Assembly (NCBI GenBank): GCA_032622095.1
Contig: CP136063.1
Coordinates: forward strand, 219,623,982 to 219,687,981
Direction of reading: 5' to 3'
Source: Siphonodentalium dalli
Lineage: Eukaryota; Mollusca; Scaphopoda; Gadilida; Siphonodentaliidae
Length of the DNA stretch: 64,000 nucleotides
The notes below the pieces were generated by a model, which made no database searches, was not told the DNA's origin, and saw only the letters and a program-made list of their open reading frames with translations. A program made the position numbers and the translations under genes. Below are positions 1-11,029 of this stretch, one piece after another (the first letter of the stretch is position 1; every line of letters starts with the position of its first letter).

Positions 1-285
1 AAATCGCGGAATCAGCAATGAAACAAATTTGATATGTGGCAATGCACAACTGAAGTATTTATTTATTTATAAACAGTAAGTTGTTATGAATATGTCCTGC
101 AAAGGTTCATATTAGATCAGTTTCATTTGTTAGCTAACTGAAGGCAGTTACTGCGCCATGACGTAAAAACGTCATTTGTCTTTGCTGGCCAGAATCCAGA
201 CATGACTGAACGTGTCATGTCGTCTTCGCTTAATCGCAACATAGAGGCTTTTATTATCAAAGGCCGATAGGCTATATTAAGGCTA
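1..285. other. Unassigned AT-rich sequence
   Basis: I see no exon, RNA gene or repeat family that I can name here. Confidence 0.5.
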
Positions 286-287
286 TA

Positions 288-939
288 TTAAAGGGGTACT
301 GTACGCAGGGATAGACAATTTTTTGTATTTACTCCCATTGAAATAACTTTCAAGTTAGATTGTGTTCGTGTTATATGAGTTTTGTGTAAACCTAATTTAG
401 CGAAGAAAATATTGATCTTGGAAACAAAAATATGACGATTTCAAACTACGCGCCATGTTTTTGACCTTCACCGGAGAAGACTCATGTCGAAGGAAGAACC
501 GGAAGTTCATTGTTCACAGCTTCAATTGATGCACCCAATCTCTTCCATCGAACAATCTCACTCCGTATAAAATTATTGACGCTTCATGACTCTTGTTTCT
601 TTCTCCTTTTTCCGATTCGGTTATAGCGGGCCTTTCTTTTGCAGGTAACATGTTATGTGTGCAACTCAATAATGTTCGCGAACGGCCGTCGATAAAAGAC
701 ACACAACAGATACTATTTCAAGAACGGTAACTCGTACTGGCATAATTCTCCATTTTATGACTCCAGCCATAAATGAATTTATATTAAATAATTCAAATTT
801 ACTTTTGTGATAGCCTGTTAACCGGAACGTTTTCAGTAGACATCGTCAACTGAAATTAGTTATTTTAAAATATAATATTGATATTAGATCGTTATTGTCA
901 CCGGGAATTTATTGAAATTGGGGTACAGTACCCCTTTAA
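288..939. mobile_element. TTAA-flanked MITE, TIR AGGGGTACTGTAC
   Basis: TTAA at 288-291 and 936-939 bracket a 644-bp element whose ends are AGGGGTACTGTAC and its reverse complement (923-935). TTAA target duplication is typical of piggyBac and Kolobok superfamilies. A decayed relative of its right end lies near 32915-33000. Confidence 0.8.
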
Positions 940-1273
940 GGCATATATAATTATCGAAGTCCACTGGCATCCAAAACGATCTACATTATTAATCAAGCAT
1001 TCGCATCGCTGACATGCGTATAGGCCTAATATATATGCATATTGTTCCACGACTATTTGCACGATCCTTCGCATTGTCCGTCGTGTTACTATTATGCCTT
1101 TCATATTATCATATTATTTCATAACCTTTCAGAGCTGAACATTTATTTAGGCCATATACAATACAATAATTAATTTGTATAGCGCTCAATATTATGAGTA
1201 CATATTCAACGGCGCTTTACATTACATCGAGCTCATTGCCTAATCAGCATAATACATGTACATGCACATATAT

Positions 1274-1620
1274 CTAGGAATTAAATGCTACATCAAAGAG
1301 ATATGTTTTGAGGCCGGTCTTAAACTTATTTAAATCAGTGAATATTTTCAAGTGAGGTGGAATGCTATTCCATAGATGTGGACCTGCAAATGAAAATGCC
1401 CTATCGCCAAACGTTTTCTGTTTGTTGAAAGGAATGTACAAAAGCATACTGCTATCAGATGGTAATCCATATGTACACACATTTCTGTCTTTGATCATAT
1501 CCTGTATATACAATGGTGACATGTTATTACAAGATTTTAATACAAGCAAAATAATTTTGAACATAATATAAAATTAATAGTTCGTTTCTCAGGGATTCTG
1601 TTTTTTCAAAGTGACGAGGG
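1274..1620 (-). pseudogene. C-terminal tail of a LINE (non-LTR) reverse transcriptase, broken
   Basis: The minus strand encodes FKIILLVLKSCNNMSPLYIQ and then TFGDRAFSFAGPHLWNSIPP, ending KTYLF. This matches the conserved C-terminal tail of CR1/Jockey-like retrotransposon polymerases (FKILLLVFK...RAFSFAGPRLWNSLP...). Similarity continues upstream in another frame (KRTINFIL near 1570-1600), so there is a frameshift. The rest of the polymerase is absent. Confidence 0.75.
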
Positions 1621-2229
1621 AAGGAGATATTTGCATTTATTATTTATTTGAAATATTTTTGTGAGGAGGCAGGTATTTATATATAACATATTTATTAAAG
1701 TCTCGTATATATATGGGGGTCAGAGTATCTGTTTCTGTTATCTCTTGGAACTTTAACTTTTAAGGAGGGTGTAGAATGTGATAAATATGTCCGAGGCGCG
1801 CATTTTTTGGTGATGCGACAATCGCTGAGAAACAAACTATTTTGTTTTTCTGACCTTAAAAAAATCCACATTATCATAGGTTTGTGACAACAAGTTCAAA
1901 ATTTCTATCCTCATATGCCATAATTTAGGCCTGTCTTGTAAAGTTTTTATTGATACTAAATATTTTCACCCATTATTCACCTAGAATGAGATGTATAGCC
2001 CAGGTTAAACTGGAATGATGTACTTGAGTTCTCTTGCCCGACTTTTCATAATAATTTCAATTGTATGAAAATCTTGCAATTTTTATTGTGGCCTGAGCTT
2101 AGCTACATGGCAAAATATGCATATTGAAGGATATGAAGGTTAAAATTTGGTTGAAATCAGTCCAGGGTTCTGGGAGAAAATTCCAGACATACGCACATAC
2201 GGAATGGCAACATTCCCCCCACCCCCACA
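1621..2229. other. Unassigned intronic or intergenic sequence
   Basis: Short open frames only; nothing recognised. It probably lies in an intron of gene A. Confidence 0.5.
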
Positions 2230-2583
2230 ATGAGTTGTGGGGGGATACTGGAATCAGCTTGTCTGTCCATCAGTGGTCACAATTTTGTCCGAGCATTTAT
2301 TCCTAAATTTTTTGGTCAATTTGTTTAAAACTTGGTACTTGGAACAGATATTTAGTACCATGGGAACCTCTGCACCTACCTGCAATAATGAGGTCTGTCC
2401 GACTTTTTTGTGTGTGAAGTTATCCCCCTTATTCGACTTGCAGAACTTTGTCCCAGCTTGTATTCCTACGTTTTCCATTTTTTAAAAAACTTAGAACAGA
2501 TGCCGATTGGGCAATTTTGTTGGCAGCTTCTCTCAACTGCCACAGGGGGTATCATTAGTCCAATTGGGACAGCCCACCTCTAG
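2230..2583 (+). repeat. Dispersed repeat, copy 1
   Basis: Contains ACCATGGGAACCTCTGCACC and ends near TCCAATTGGGACAGCCCACC. An inverted copy lies at 7797-8240 with GGTGCACAGGTTCCCATGGT and TGTCCCAACGGGACTAAGG. Not coding. Confidence 0.7.
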
Positions 2584-2706
2584 TTCCTAACAGTTTAGGT
2601 TAAAAATATTTTGACTGTTATTTGTACCCTCAAGCCTGCAAATAGACAGACAGACTATTTGCAAGCTTGTGTACCCATTGCTGGCACATGATTTTTTTCA
2701 TTTCAG

Positions 2707-2854
2707 GTTGGTTATGACATGACAAAGTCAGCAGCTGATAAAGCGTTTACGAAGGCAGACGTTAAGAGAGAGGATGTCGATGTAGTGGAGCTCCATGACT
2801 GTTTCTCTACTAATGAGCTCATCACATACGAGGCTCTCGGGCTCTGTGAACCAG
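2707..2854 (+). CDS. SCP2: Gene A exon 11: thiolase segment with HDCF motif
   Basis: The acceptor TTTCAG precedes 2707 and the donor GTATGT follows 2854; 148 nt, phase 0 in, phase 1 out. It encodes [14 protein letters not shown] and then [20 protein letters not shown], matching the SCPx family stretch ending [11 protein letters not shown]. The His and Cys of HDCF are active-site residues in SCP2-type thiolases. The open frame runs on into the intron, but similarity stops at the donor. This is the only copy of the exon in the window; gene B has none. Confidence 0.93.
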
Positions 2855-5800
2855 GTATGTACATTGTTTTCTTAATTATTTTAGTACATCCAGAAACAAT
2901 ACAAGACAAAAAGGCAAGCTCACATATGAAACCCTCAAAACTAAATTTAGTAATAATAAAAATATGGTCCGAAATCAACAGTGAAACCAAATTATTTTCA
3001 AATAATAAATCCTTCAAATCTGCACTTAATAAACAAGCTTTTACCCGATACCTCTTGACAGTGAATTGCGATAATCCAAGTTGTGTAAAACAAGCTTTTA
3101 CCCGATACCTCTTGACAGTGAATTGCGATAATCCAAGTTGTGTAGAATGATGTAATAGCAATTAATTTAATAGATCATGCCATGAATCTCTACTCTGGCT
3201 AACACCCATAGAGATCATATTCCACCAGTACAAAACCTGGGAACTTTTTGATGTTTTGACAGCGAACCTTATAAAGTCAAAAACATAATGCAGGGAATAT
3301 ATTTCTTAGTTATTATCTGTTCCTTAATAATGTAATTCACTGTATAGTCCAGTGCATTTATGAGAAAAAATGCCAAACCCGGAACTAATTGCAACAGAAT
3401 TTTTTTTTGCTGGAGCAAGTACATAAACCCTCCATAAACAACATACTAAAAATCGGCAAAAATCGGAAAAAGGGAAATTGGTGAATTTCGTGAAATAAAT
3501 TTGGGGAAATTTGGTCAAATCATCAATTTATGGATTTTCATGGATGTTTATAAACAATCAAATTCACAAATCCTACAAATAGGATGTGTATTGTGTCGTC
3601 CTCAGTTTCCTGAACCCAGTACTGAAAACCAGTCACAGATTCATTACGTATTTTTCGAGTTGTGTGCCTTCAAAAATGCAAGTTTACCTGATTTCGGCCC
3701 ATTTTCGGGGCCTCACTTTCGAAGAATGAACCAAAATGCCTTATTTATGATTAATTATTAAATAAAACTAGAGCAAACTGAAGGGATTTTTCACTGTTTT
3801 AGTAATTTCTTCACTAGATTAAACACAAAATATGATTAATATGTGCATCTATGATTAAGAAGAAGATTATATTCTCAAACAAAATGTGTGTTCCATTGTA
3901 TGGACTTAGCCAATTTTGCCTCTGACACTGAACGTGTGTGATGAAATGCAACATTTGAGGTCATGTAACTCCATAATTTAATACCCATATGCCATGCGTT
4001 TCTTATAACCTTTTAAGTATGTTGGATTGAACAAATTGTAAAGGTATCAACAGGACATTATTTAAGAAAATCAAGTTATGGCCCTTTGAATACTTAGTCT
4101 TAGCTTGTTTCCAAAGATGCCAGTTTGAGGCATTTTTTTCCATTCTAAAAGGATTTGGGCCATAAAAACAAAAAACAATGGGTGTTTTAATGTGTAAAAT
4201 TATTTGAACTTTCCTCCCACAACACTTAAGTGATAAAAAATTAGCCTTACATTGGTTATGCCATAGTATGTCACTAGATTTCTTTCATTTTTCACGAAAC
4301 TGACTCCAAATTTTAACGTTGGTATAGGGGTAGGAAAAATCACAAAATGCAATCTTATCACCAAATTACAGCCATTTCAGACACAATGTTGTTTTCTTCC
4401 AGTTTGTGTACATTCCTGTTGCATTATAAAACTGCTTAATACGTTATCGGACGTTGATTTAGAATTTTATGGTTATGTTGTATAAAAACAATCTCAAAAT
4501 GCCAATTTGACATTTCACTGCCAAATTATGACAACAAATATTATAGCTCTGTCAATAAACATAAACAAAGGAAATATGAAATTATGCACGAAAGAACAAT
4601 GTAAGCAGAAGCTGTTAATATAAAGTTTTATGCTTCAAGATGCATAATTTAGAAGTTTTTGTTGATATGCTTTCCCCTACCCCATTGTTCTGCCGTTCAA
4701 ATTTGGAGTAAGTTTCCATAATGATGAGTGAAATCCAGTGACATTCATTGGTATAACCATTGAAATGCTATTTTCTCAACAAAAAAATGATTTAAGAGGA
4801 CAGATCACATAATTTTACACAATAAACTTACGTTAATTATTCTTAATATGCCTAAAATCCTTTTAAAATTGACAAAAACGCCCCACAATAGCATTTTCGG
4901 AAAAGAGGCTAGACTAAGAGTTCATAGGACCATAATTTTATTTTCTTCACCAATGTATTTGGATATTACTTCACAATTTCTTCAATCTAGTATTCTCAAA
5001 ATGTTATGAGAAAAGCAGAGCATATGGATATTAATTTATTGACTTACATGACCTCAAATATGGCATTTCATCACACAAGTTCTGTGTCAAGGCAAATTTG
5101 GCTAAGTCCATACAATGGAACACACATTTTGTTTGAGAATATTTTATTCTCCTTATTCATAGATGCACATATTAATCATATTTTGTGTTTAATCTAGTGA
5201 GGAAATTACTAAAACAGTGAAAAAGTCATTAAATTTGGCACTAGTTTTTTAAATAATTAACCATATAATACGGCATTTGGCTCATTCTGCGAAATTAAGG
5301 CTCCAAAATCAGGTAAACTCGCATTTTTGAAAGCACACAACTCGAAAAATACTTAAGGAATCTGGGAATGGTTTCCAGTTCTGGATTCAGGAAAATGTGG
5401 TCGACAAAATAGGCATGATATTTGTAGGACTTGTAAATTTGAATTTTTTATATACATTCATGAAAATCCATATATTGATGATTTGACCAAATTTTCCCAA
5501 TTTTTTTTTCACGAAATTCACTAATTTCCCTTTTTCCGATTTTTGCCGATTTTTAGTATGTTGTTTACGGAGGGTATATGTACCAATTCCAGCAAAAAAA
5601 AATTCTGTTGCAATTAGTTCTGGGTAAAACCATAAATGCACTGGACTAGTAGGTGAAGGTCCCAACTCGAAATGTCATGATTTAAGTGACTTTGTGAGAG
5701 ATTTTGCTCTGCGGTGCTTACAATTCTGGAATTTCTCCTGGGTAATGTTGATTGCGATATCGCATCACAAGAGTCACATAAATGCATGCAATTTCGAGTT

Positions 5801-8800
5801 GGGACCTTCACCTACAGTGAAGTACATTATTAAGGAACAGATAATAACTAAGAAATATATTGCCCGCATTATTTTTTTTACTTTATAAGGATCCCTGTCA
5901 AAACTTCAAAAAGTTCCTGGGTTTTGTACTGGTGGAATATGATCTCTACAGACATTAGCCAGAGTAGAGATTCATGGCATGATCTATTAATTTAAGGCTC
6001 TTTTATTATGGAGCATGTCTCCTGTGTTCCAAATTGTTCTTTCCTGAAATAATATTTTATTTTAACACTCCTGCAGTGCAAGCCTGAGTTTAGTGTGCCT
6101 GTCATTTGCAGAATGAGGTTCCCAGAGGGTGAATTTAGTGACACTATCCAGCATAGTGGGCTAGCATCACCAAATTCACCCTTTGGGGACCTCATTATGC
6201 TTGGCCGCATCTGCTATGGGAGACATAGACTCAGATTGAAGTTCCCAAATGGTGAATATTGTGATGTGCACCCATTGAGAACCTTGATTATGCAATGTCA
6301 CGTGTCGTCTGCCAATTTGGGGATATAGAGAAACTAAATTAAAAAAGAAATATAATCTATGTGAAGAAGTTTCTATAGAAATTTTATAATAAAGAAACTT
6401 TCCAGAGAAAATGAGGCCTAAGCAGAATGAGGTCCCCAGAGGGTGAATTTAATGATGCTAGCCTGCTATGCGGGATAGTGTCACTAAATTCACCCTCTGG
6501 GGACCCTCATTCTTCAAATGACAGGCACACTAAACTCAGACTTGTGTACATGTACTGATTTTTTCCCCCTATTTCCATATAGGTGAAGGTGGCAAGATGG
6601 TCGATTCAGGAAATAATACTTATGGTGGAAAATATGTTATCAATCCAAGTGGTGGTCTGATCTCAAAAGGGCATCCTCTGGGAGCTACCGGTGAGTGAAG
6701 GTCGAATAAAATCCTACAATTCTCGATATAGGAAGAACACAACACGCTTCTTAATCAAGAATCTATTATCAAATAAGTTGCAGATGGCGCAATGATATAT
6801 TTTGCGAAAATGGAGCTTAACCCTAGGCCTTTCATGATGGGAGCTGCGCTGGTGCAGCATTAAAATCCTGAGCCAGTGCATTCTCTTATAAATGCAAGTC
6901 TCATATAATACATACATAAGATATTGCATTGGCACAGGGTTTTCACAAAATTTCAGGAAGCTCCCATCATGGAAGGGTTAAGTGCAATGTGACTATGCGT
7001 GGTTTGCAACTAGTTCGATAAGATATTCTCCATTATGATGCAAGCTATGTTCTGTTTTTATTCCACACCCCTTGTCTCGGATAAGTTAAATCCATGAATG
7101 TGACCACAATTGATGCTATAACTACCTTTATTGTGATTTAAGTCTGATGAAAAACCAGTAATTATTTGTGCATTGCCTGAAGCTTATCATTCAAATAGCT
7201 GCGATTATGTTGAATACATGTGCCTCGCCTCAACAGGTGTTTAATAAAAATGGGTGAGCATTGAAATCTTGGAAAAGTTTTTGATATTAAGGCATTCTTC
7301 TGATGATGAGAACAAAACATTTCTATTCATTTTGTTATAAGATGGCAGATATTGAATGATAACACCTTTATAGATTCATTGGTTTATATTAATGCACGCA
7401 AGCTTTCGGCCTCCTGTGAAGCCTACAGTAATGCCCTAATTAATCGACTCCTTAACCACAGCAGAATTATGGGTAACTTTTCAGGATTTAGTCGGAAATA
7501 TGGCTTGTTGCCATTCATCAACAAGCCATATTTCCGACTAAATCCTGAAAAGTTACCCATAATTCTGCTGTGGTTAAGGAGTCGATTAATTAGGGTATTA
7601 CTGTATGTCAATTCATAAGGCTTCACAGAATGCCAAAAGATTGTGTGTATTATTTACATATAAAATGTTATGTGATTATTTCACTACTTCAAACTCATAT
7701 TTCAATATTCAACCACAACACTCTGTTTGAAGAATGTAACATCCAACTATTATTATGAAAAATTTCAACTATATCAACTGTACCATTCCATAATAAACTA
7801 GAGGTGTGACTGTCCCAACGGGACTAAGGATACCCCTCATGTTTTTAAAATACTAAGATGCATGTTGCGAAAATGTTCTGTCGAAAAAGGGGAGTAACTA
7901 CACACAAAAAAAGTCGGACAGACATCATAATTGCAGGTGCACAGGTTCCCATGGTACTAAATATCAGTGCCAAGATTAAAAAACATTGACCTAAAAATGT
8001 AGGAATAAAAGCTCGGACAAAATTATACATGTTGCGAAAATTTTCTTAGTCGAAAAAGGGGGGATAACTCGACCAAAAAAAGTCCAACAGACGTCATAAT
8101 CGCAGGTATACAGGATCCCATGGTGGTTGATGTCTGTGCCAAGTTTCATGGCAAATTATCATAAAACGACTGAGAAAAACTCTGGACAAATTTGTGTCCA
8201 CGGATGGACGGACGACGGACGGACAAGCTGATTACCTCTGAACTTATCAAAAATTTTAATATTTAGTTTTTCGTTAATGATTTTGCCAAGAGTCATTGCA
8301 TTTATTGCATATAAGAGAATTACATTGTGTTCTGCAAGGTTTCATACAAAGTTTTATGAAAATAATTTAGTTGAGCAAAAAATCTGTTCTCCAAGCATAT
8401 GCATGAACACTGCAATGTATGGAGACCCTCTCTATGTGACCAGGCCTGTGACTGAAAATAAAGCAAAAATTAATAAGTTTTCCAACTACTCTTTCTTGGG
8501 ACCATTTCCTAACAATGTTCATTCAAGTATTAGTAACAGTATTGGGTAATTAGAGATGGTCAAAATCTTACTATAACAAGTTTTATATAGTTTCCTGGTA
8601 TAATATAAAAAATATGAATCGAAGATCCCTTTCCCTATTCTATCAATTAATATTGATTTTATTTAAAATTTCTGGTATAATATACAATACAATAAATTTT
8701 GGACATTTTACGGCTTGCGTTCGTTCGGATTGTAACATGCATAACTCTAGATAAAAAATCTAAAAATAGTAACGAAAAAATGTCCCACTTAATTATTGCA

Positions 8801-10785
8801 TTATATAAGAAAATATCTATATAAAATCAATATTCTCATATCTGTTATTTTATTCCCGGGAAACTATATTAACACGTATTTAGGAAGCGATAGACCATCT
8901 TTCTATATTTTATCTCATGTGGTTTTACATTCGTATTATATATAGGAATTTTCTGGCAATCAAACGTTGATGTTGTAGGTCTGGCGCAGGCATCTGAGAT
9001 TTGTTTATCAAACATTAATGTTTTAGTGCCCCGGCCCATGACGGCGAGCGCCTTGCGACTCAAAGTCCGACGTCAATATCACACGGCCACCGGAGCGAAG
9101 GATTGCAATGCTCGGCATGTTTCAGAGGCATAAAATATAACATTGCTACTGTGCTATATCTCCTATATATATATATTATAGAGACCTTAAACTTAAAATG
9201 TGCATATAGTGTCCTAAGTGTGACGTCAGAATACAGCGGCCATTTTAACTTCCTTTTTTGGGGTCGCTTCGGTGGCTGTGCATGTGGTATTGACGTTGGA
9301 CTTTGAGTCGCAAGACGCGCTCGCCGTCATGGGCCGGGGTTCGAATCCCACCCAATCCCCAAAAAAAATAAAATAAATTTGCACTGTCTCAATCTCAAAA
9401 ATTCAAATTGCTTTAAAAATGGTGTGTTGTATTGTTCAAAGAGCAATGCTCGGCATGTTTCGGAGGCATAAAATATAACATTGCTACTGTGCTATATCTC
9501 CTATATTAATGTTTTATGTGTGGCGCAGGCATCTGAGATTTTATAATTAAACATTGATGTTGTAGGTCTGGCGCAGGCATCTGAGATTTGATAATGAAAC
9601 ATTGATGTTGTAGGTCTGGCGCAGGCATCTCAGATTTGTTTATTAAACTTCGATGTTTTAGGTCTGGCGCAGGCATCTGAGATTTGTTTATCAAACATTG
9701 ATGTTGTCGGTCTGGCGCAGGCATCTGAGATTTGTTAATTAAACATTGATGTTGTAGGTCTGGCGCAGGCATCTGAGATTTGTTAATTATACCCCCTTTT
9801 TTTTAAAAAGGGGGTTATATTGTTTTGCACCTGTCCGTCCGTGCGTCTGTGCATGCGTCCGTCCGTCCGATGTCTGTTCATGTCATAACTTGAACAGTAG
9901 TGCTCGGATCTCAATGAAATTTGGTATGGATGTTCACTACTATGAGGACATTAAATAGAGGGTTCCATCGTTTTGTTCAGATTTTCCATTCTAGAGTTAT
10001 TCATCTTTGTTTATCTGGAAATGTTGGCTTTTTGGTCCGTCTGGTGTCTATTCATGTCATAACTTCAACAGTTGTGCTGGGATCTCAATGAAATTTGGTA
10101 TGGATGTTCACTACTATGAGGACATTCAATGGAGGGTTCCATTGTTTTGTTCGGATTTTCCATTCTAGAGTTATTCATCTTTGTTTATCTGGAAATGTTG
10201 GCTGTGAGGACATTCAATGGAGGGTTCCATTGTTTTGTTCGGATTTTCCATTCTAGAGTTATTCATCTTTGTTTATCTGGAAATGTTGGCTGTTTGGTCC
10301 ATCCAATGTCTGTTCAGGTCATAACTTGAACAGTAATACTCGGATCTCAATGAAATTATGTATGGATGTTCACCACTATGAGGCCATTTAATGGCACATT
10401 CAACTGTTTTGTTTTGGTTTTTTGTTCTATAGTTATTCATCTTTGTTAGTATGAAAATGCTCATTTTTGGTCCATCTGTCTGAGTATAGCAGTCATAAGT
10501 TATAGATATGCCCACACTAGGCGGTATGCCACAAGGGGGTATGCACCGGACGACAGTCCATCTCTTGTTAAACATTGATGTTGTAGGTCTGGTGCAGGCA
10601 TCTGAGATTTGTTAATTAAACATTGATGTTGTAGGTCTGGCGCAGGCATCTGAGATTTGTTGGCAGCTGAGGAATGAAGCTGATAAGCGACAGGTTGCCG
10701 GAGCGAAGCTCGGACTGCAGCATAATATCGGTTTGGGTGGAGCCGCTGTCGTCGGGTTATATAGACTCGGCTTTCCTAAAGCATG
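2707..10785 (+). CDS. SCP2: SCP2-type thiolase gene A, last three visible exons (5' part outside window)
   Basis: Exons 2707-2854, 6583-6690 and 10635-10785 join in frame (phases 0, 1, 1) into the C-terminal third of a peroxisomal SCP2-type 3-oxoacyl-CoA thiolase. Seen: the HDCF motif (His and Cys of the active site), [14 protein letters not shown] and a glycine-rich C-terminal strand QHNIGLGG. Known for the family: SCPx thiolase cleaves 3-oxoacyl-CoAs of branched fatty acids and sterol side chains in peroxisomes. I number exons after gene B, so these are 11-13; exons 1-10 should lie left of the window. The last exon can end at a TGG-TGA stop (TGA 10787-10789) or at the overlapping donor GTGAGC. 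No SCP2 lipid-binding domain was found before gene B begins, so this may be a thiolase-only gene or its last exons may be unrecognised. All visible exons are open. Confidence 0.88.
3024..3148 (+). repeat. 56-bp direct duplication in intron 11 of gene A
   Basis: AAACAAGCTTTTACCCGATA...AAGTTGTGTA occurs twice head to tail with no visible difference over most of its length, so it is recent. Confidence 0.9.
3158..5998. mobile_element. 2.8-kb foldback element with arms of over 1 kb
   Basis: The left end TAGATCATGCCATGAATCTC (about 3170) is repeated in reverse complement at the right end (to about 5990). Further matching pairs run inward almost to the centre near 4580, for example 3190-3560 with 5440-5960, and 3789-3960 with 5060-5215. 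The right arm carries a nested hairpin at 5648-5815. No transposase is seen. A shorter relative with the same termini lies at 34170-34730. Confidence 0.8.
6077..6545. mobile_element. Inverted-repeat element family P1, full-length copy
   Basis: Begins AAGCCTGAGTTTAGTGTGCC and ends with its inverse. It carries two internal hairpins built on AGAATGAGGTCCCCAGAGGG and its complement, around a shared core (CACATAG...CCCAAAT). Family P1 also occurs at 11030, 14985, 24785, 29720, 34020, 35188, 36091, 44990, 48185, 57825, 58935, 61060 and 63640. No coding capacity. Confidence 0.85.
6583..6690 (+). CDS. SCP2: Gene A exon 12: GHP motif of SCP2-type thiolase
   Basis: The acceptor CATATAG precedes 6583 and the donor GTGAGT follows 6690; 108 nt, two bases of a split Gly codon first and one last. 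It encodes [16 protein letters not shown] and then [21 protein letters not shown] is the conserved histidine loop of thiolases. It is too short for most ORF finders. It differs from the gene B exon at 14 of 108 positions, 8 of the 13 altered codons being silent, which suggests selection on the protein. Confidence 0.93.
6817..6981. mobile_element. TTAA-flanked MITE family P2
   Basis: TTAA on both sides, TIRs CCCT...TTTCATGATGGGAGCT and inverse, with a degenerate central hairpin of GTGCATTCTCTTATA. This is the first of about a dozen P2 copies in the window. Confidence 0.8.
7000..7420. other. Intron 12 of gene A, unassigned part
   Basis: No feature recognised between the P2 element and the next hairpin element. 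Confidence 0.5.
7430..7612. mobile_element. Hairpin MITE family P4, near-perfect palindrome
   Basis: Arms of about 85 bp (CCTAATTAATCGACTCCTTA ... ATTTCCGACTAAATCC) are nearly perfect inverse copies around a short loop near GTTGCCATTCATCAAC. Related copies: 20604-20805, the right half at 62145-62250, and a core nested in a P1 element at 35365-35445. Confidence 0.88.
7797..8240 (-). repeat. Dispersed repeat, copy 2 (inverted relative to 2230-2583)
   Basis: Contains two internal versions of a block around GGTTCCCATGGTACTAAATA / GGATCCCATGG and ends in GGACGGACGACGGACGG. Non-coding. Confidence 0.7.
8555..8905. mobile_element. Decayed MITE related to 38512-38881
   Basis: Ends AGAGATGGTCAAAATCTTAC and GGAAGCGATAGACCATCTTT are inverse. 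The interior shares CTATCAATTAATATTGATTT and the acid-base-like stretch GGACATTTTACGGCTTG with the 38.5-kb copy. Confidence 0.65.
8963..9019 (+). repeat. Outlying decoy copy of exon 13 acceptor and head
   Basis: Contains TGTTGTAG, then GTCTGGCGCAGGCATCTGAG, identical to the start of exon 13 of gene A but 1.6 kb upstream of it, followed by TTTGTTTATCAAACATT instead of exon sequence. It is separated from the main decoy array by a SINE-containing insertion. Confidence 0.88.
9020..9506. mobile_element. Two inverted tRNA-type SINE heads inside the exon 13 decoy array
   Basis: At 9264-9377 a tRNA-like head carries the pol III B-box GGTTCGAATCC (9338-9348) and an A-rich tail (AAAAAAAATAAAATAAA). 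Its reverse complement head lies at 9028-9100. A 65-bp block starting GCAATGCTCGGCATGTTTC flanks one of them (9105-9170 and 9441-9506). Not a functional tRNA gene: no cloverleaf was recognised. Confidence 0.7.
9507..9788 (+). repeat. Tandem array of exon 13 acceptor plus exon head (about 48 bp x 6)
   Basis: Six units each hold GATGTTGTAG followed by GTCTGGCGCAGGCATCTGAG, i.e. the 3' splice site and first 23 or so bases of gene A exon 13, then an AT-rich spacer (TTAATTAAACATT or similar). Unit length is 48-49 bp. Several units have TGT-TAA just after the exon-derived part, so splicing there meets a stop. The array is cut by an inserted repeat (9789-10565) and resumes at 10569 before the true exon. 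Confidence 0.93.
9789..10565 (+). repeat. Dispersed repeat P3 inserted in the exon 13 decoy array
   Basis: Starts at a CCCCCTTTTTTTT...AAAAAGGGGG palindrome and GTCCGTCC runs, then has about four imperfect units containing TCTCAATGAAATTTGGTATG and GGATTTTCCATTCTAGAGTT. A second copy is at 45174-45730. It interrupts a decoy unit after TTTGTTAATTA. Confidence 0.8.
10569..10634 (+). repeat. Last decoy unit before true exon 13 of gene A
   Basis: One further unit with GTCTGGTGCAGGCATCTGAG then TTTGTTAATTAAACATTGATG, running directly into the functional acceptor at 10634/10635. Confidence 0.9.
10635..10785 (+). CDS. SCP2: Gene A exon 13: C-terminal thiolase strand
   Basis: The acceptor is TGTTGTAG before 10635. 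It encodes [20 protein letters not shown], then [20 protein letters not shown] and [10 protein letters not shown]. The end is ambiguous: GCATGGTGAGC reads as Ala-Trp-stop in frame (TGA 10787-10789) or as a GTGAGC donor after 10785. The acceptor and exon head are the last copy of a tandem array lying upstream. The exon tail plus donor (AGCATGGTGAGCTTTC) recurs about 80 bases downstream at 10859-10874. Confidence 0.9.
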
Positions 10786-10880
10786 GTGAGCTTTCCCTTC
10801 TCATTAAACCATCAATGACTGGCAATAGTGTGTCTGCCATTTGCAGAGTGAGTCCCCAGCATGGTGAGCTTTCAAATTGA
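10786..10880 (+). repeat. Downstream flank of exon 13 with second copy of its donor
   Basis: AGCATGGTGAGCTTTC at the exon end (10780-10795) recurs at 10859-10874. The flank up to TGTCTGCCATTTGCAGAGTG is shared with gene B (61020-61085), showing the duplication included this DNA and its adjoining inverted-repeat element. Confidence 0.75.
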
Positions 10881-11029
10881 TTGTTCATTGTCTGGAAGAA
10901 CTTGTTATCAAACTGACTGTCAGAAAAATATATGATTTGAAAGGAATCTGTTTGTCTTATATGTCTTATTTGTGCATATTGATTTAACTATTTAACACTG
11001 GGGTCCCTTGATTGTATTTGCAGAGCTAA

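Noticed and set aside
2719-3150. A 143-codon gene
   Set aside because: Thiolase similarity ends at the GTATGT donor (2854); the rest of the frame is intron with a 56-bp duplication.
7352-7626. Protein-coding frames on both strands
   Set aside because: Mirror translations of a palindromic MITE.
9264-9350. A tRNA gene
   Set aside because: The B-box is perfect, but no cloverleaf or convincing A-box spacing is visible and an A-rich tail follows; a SINE fits better.
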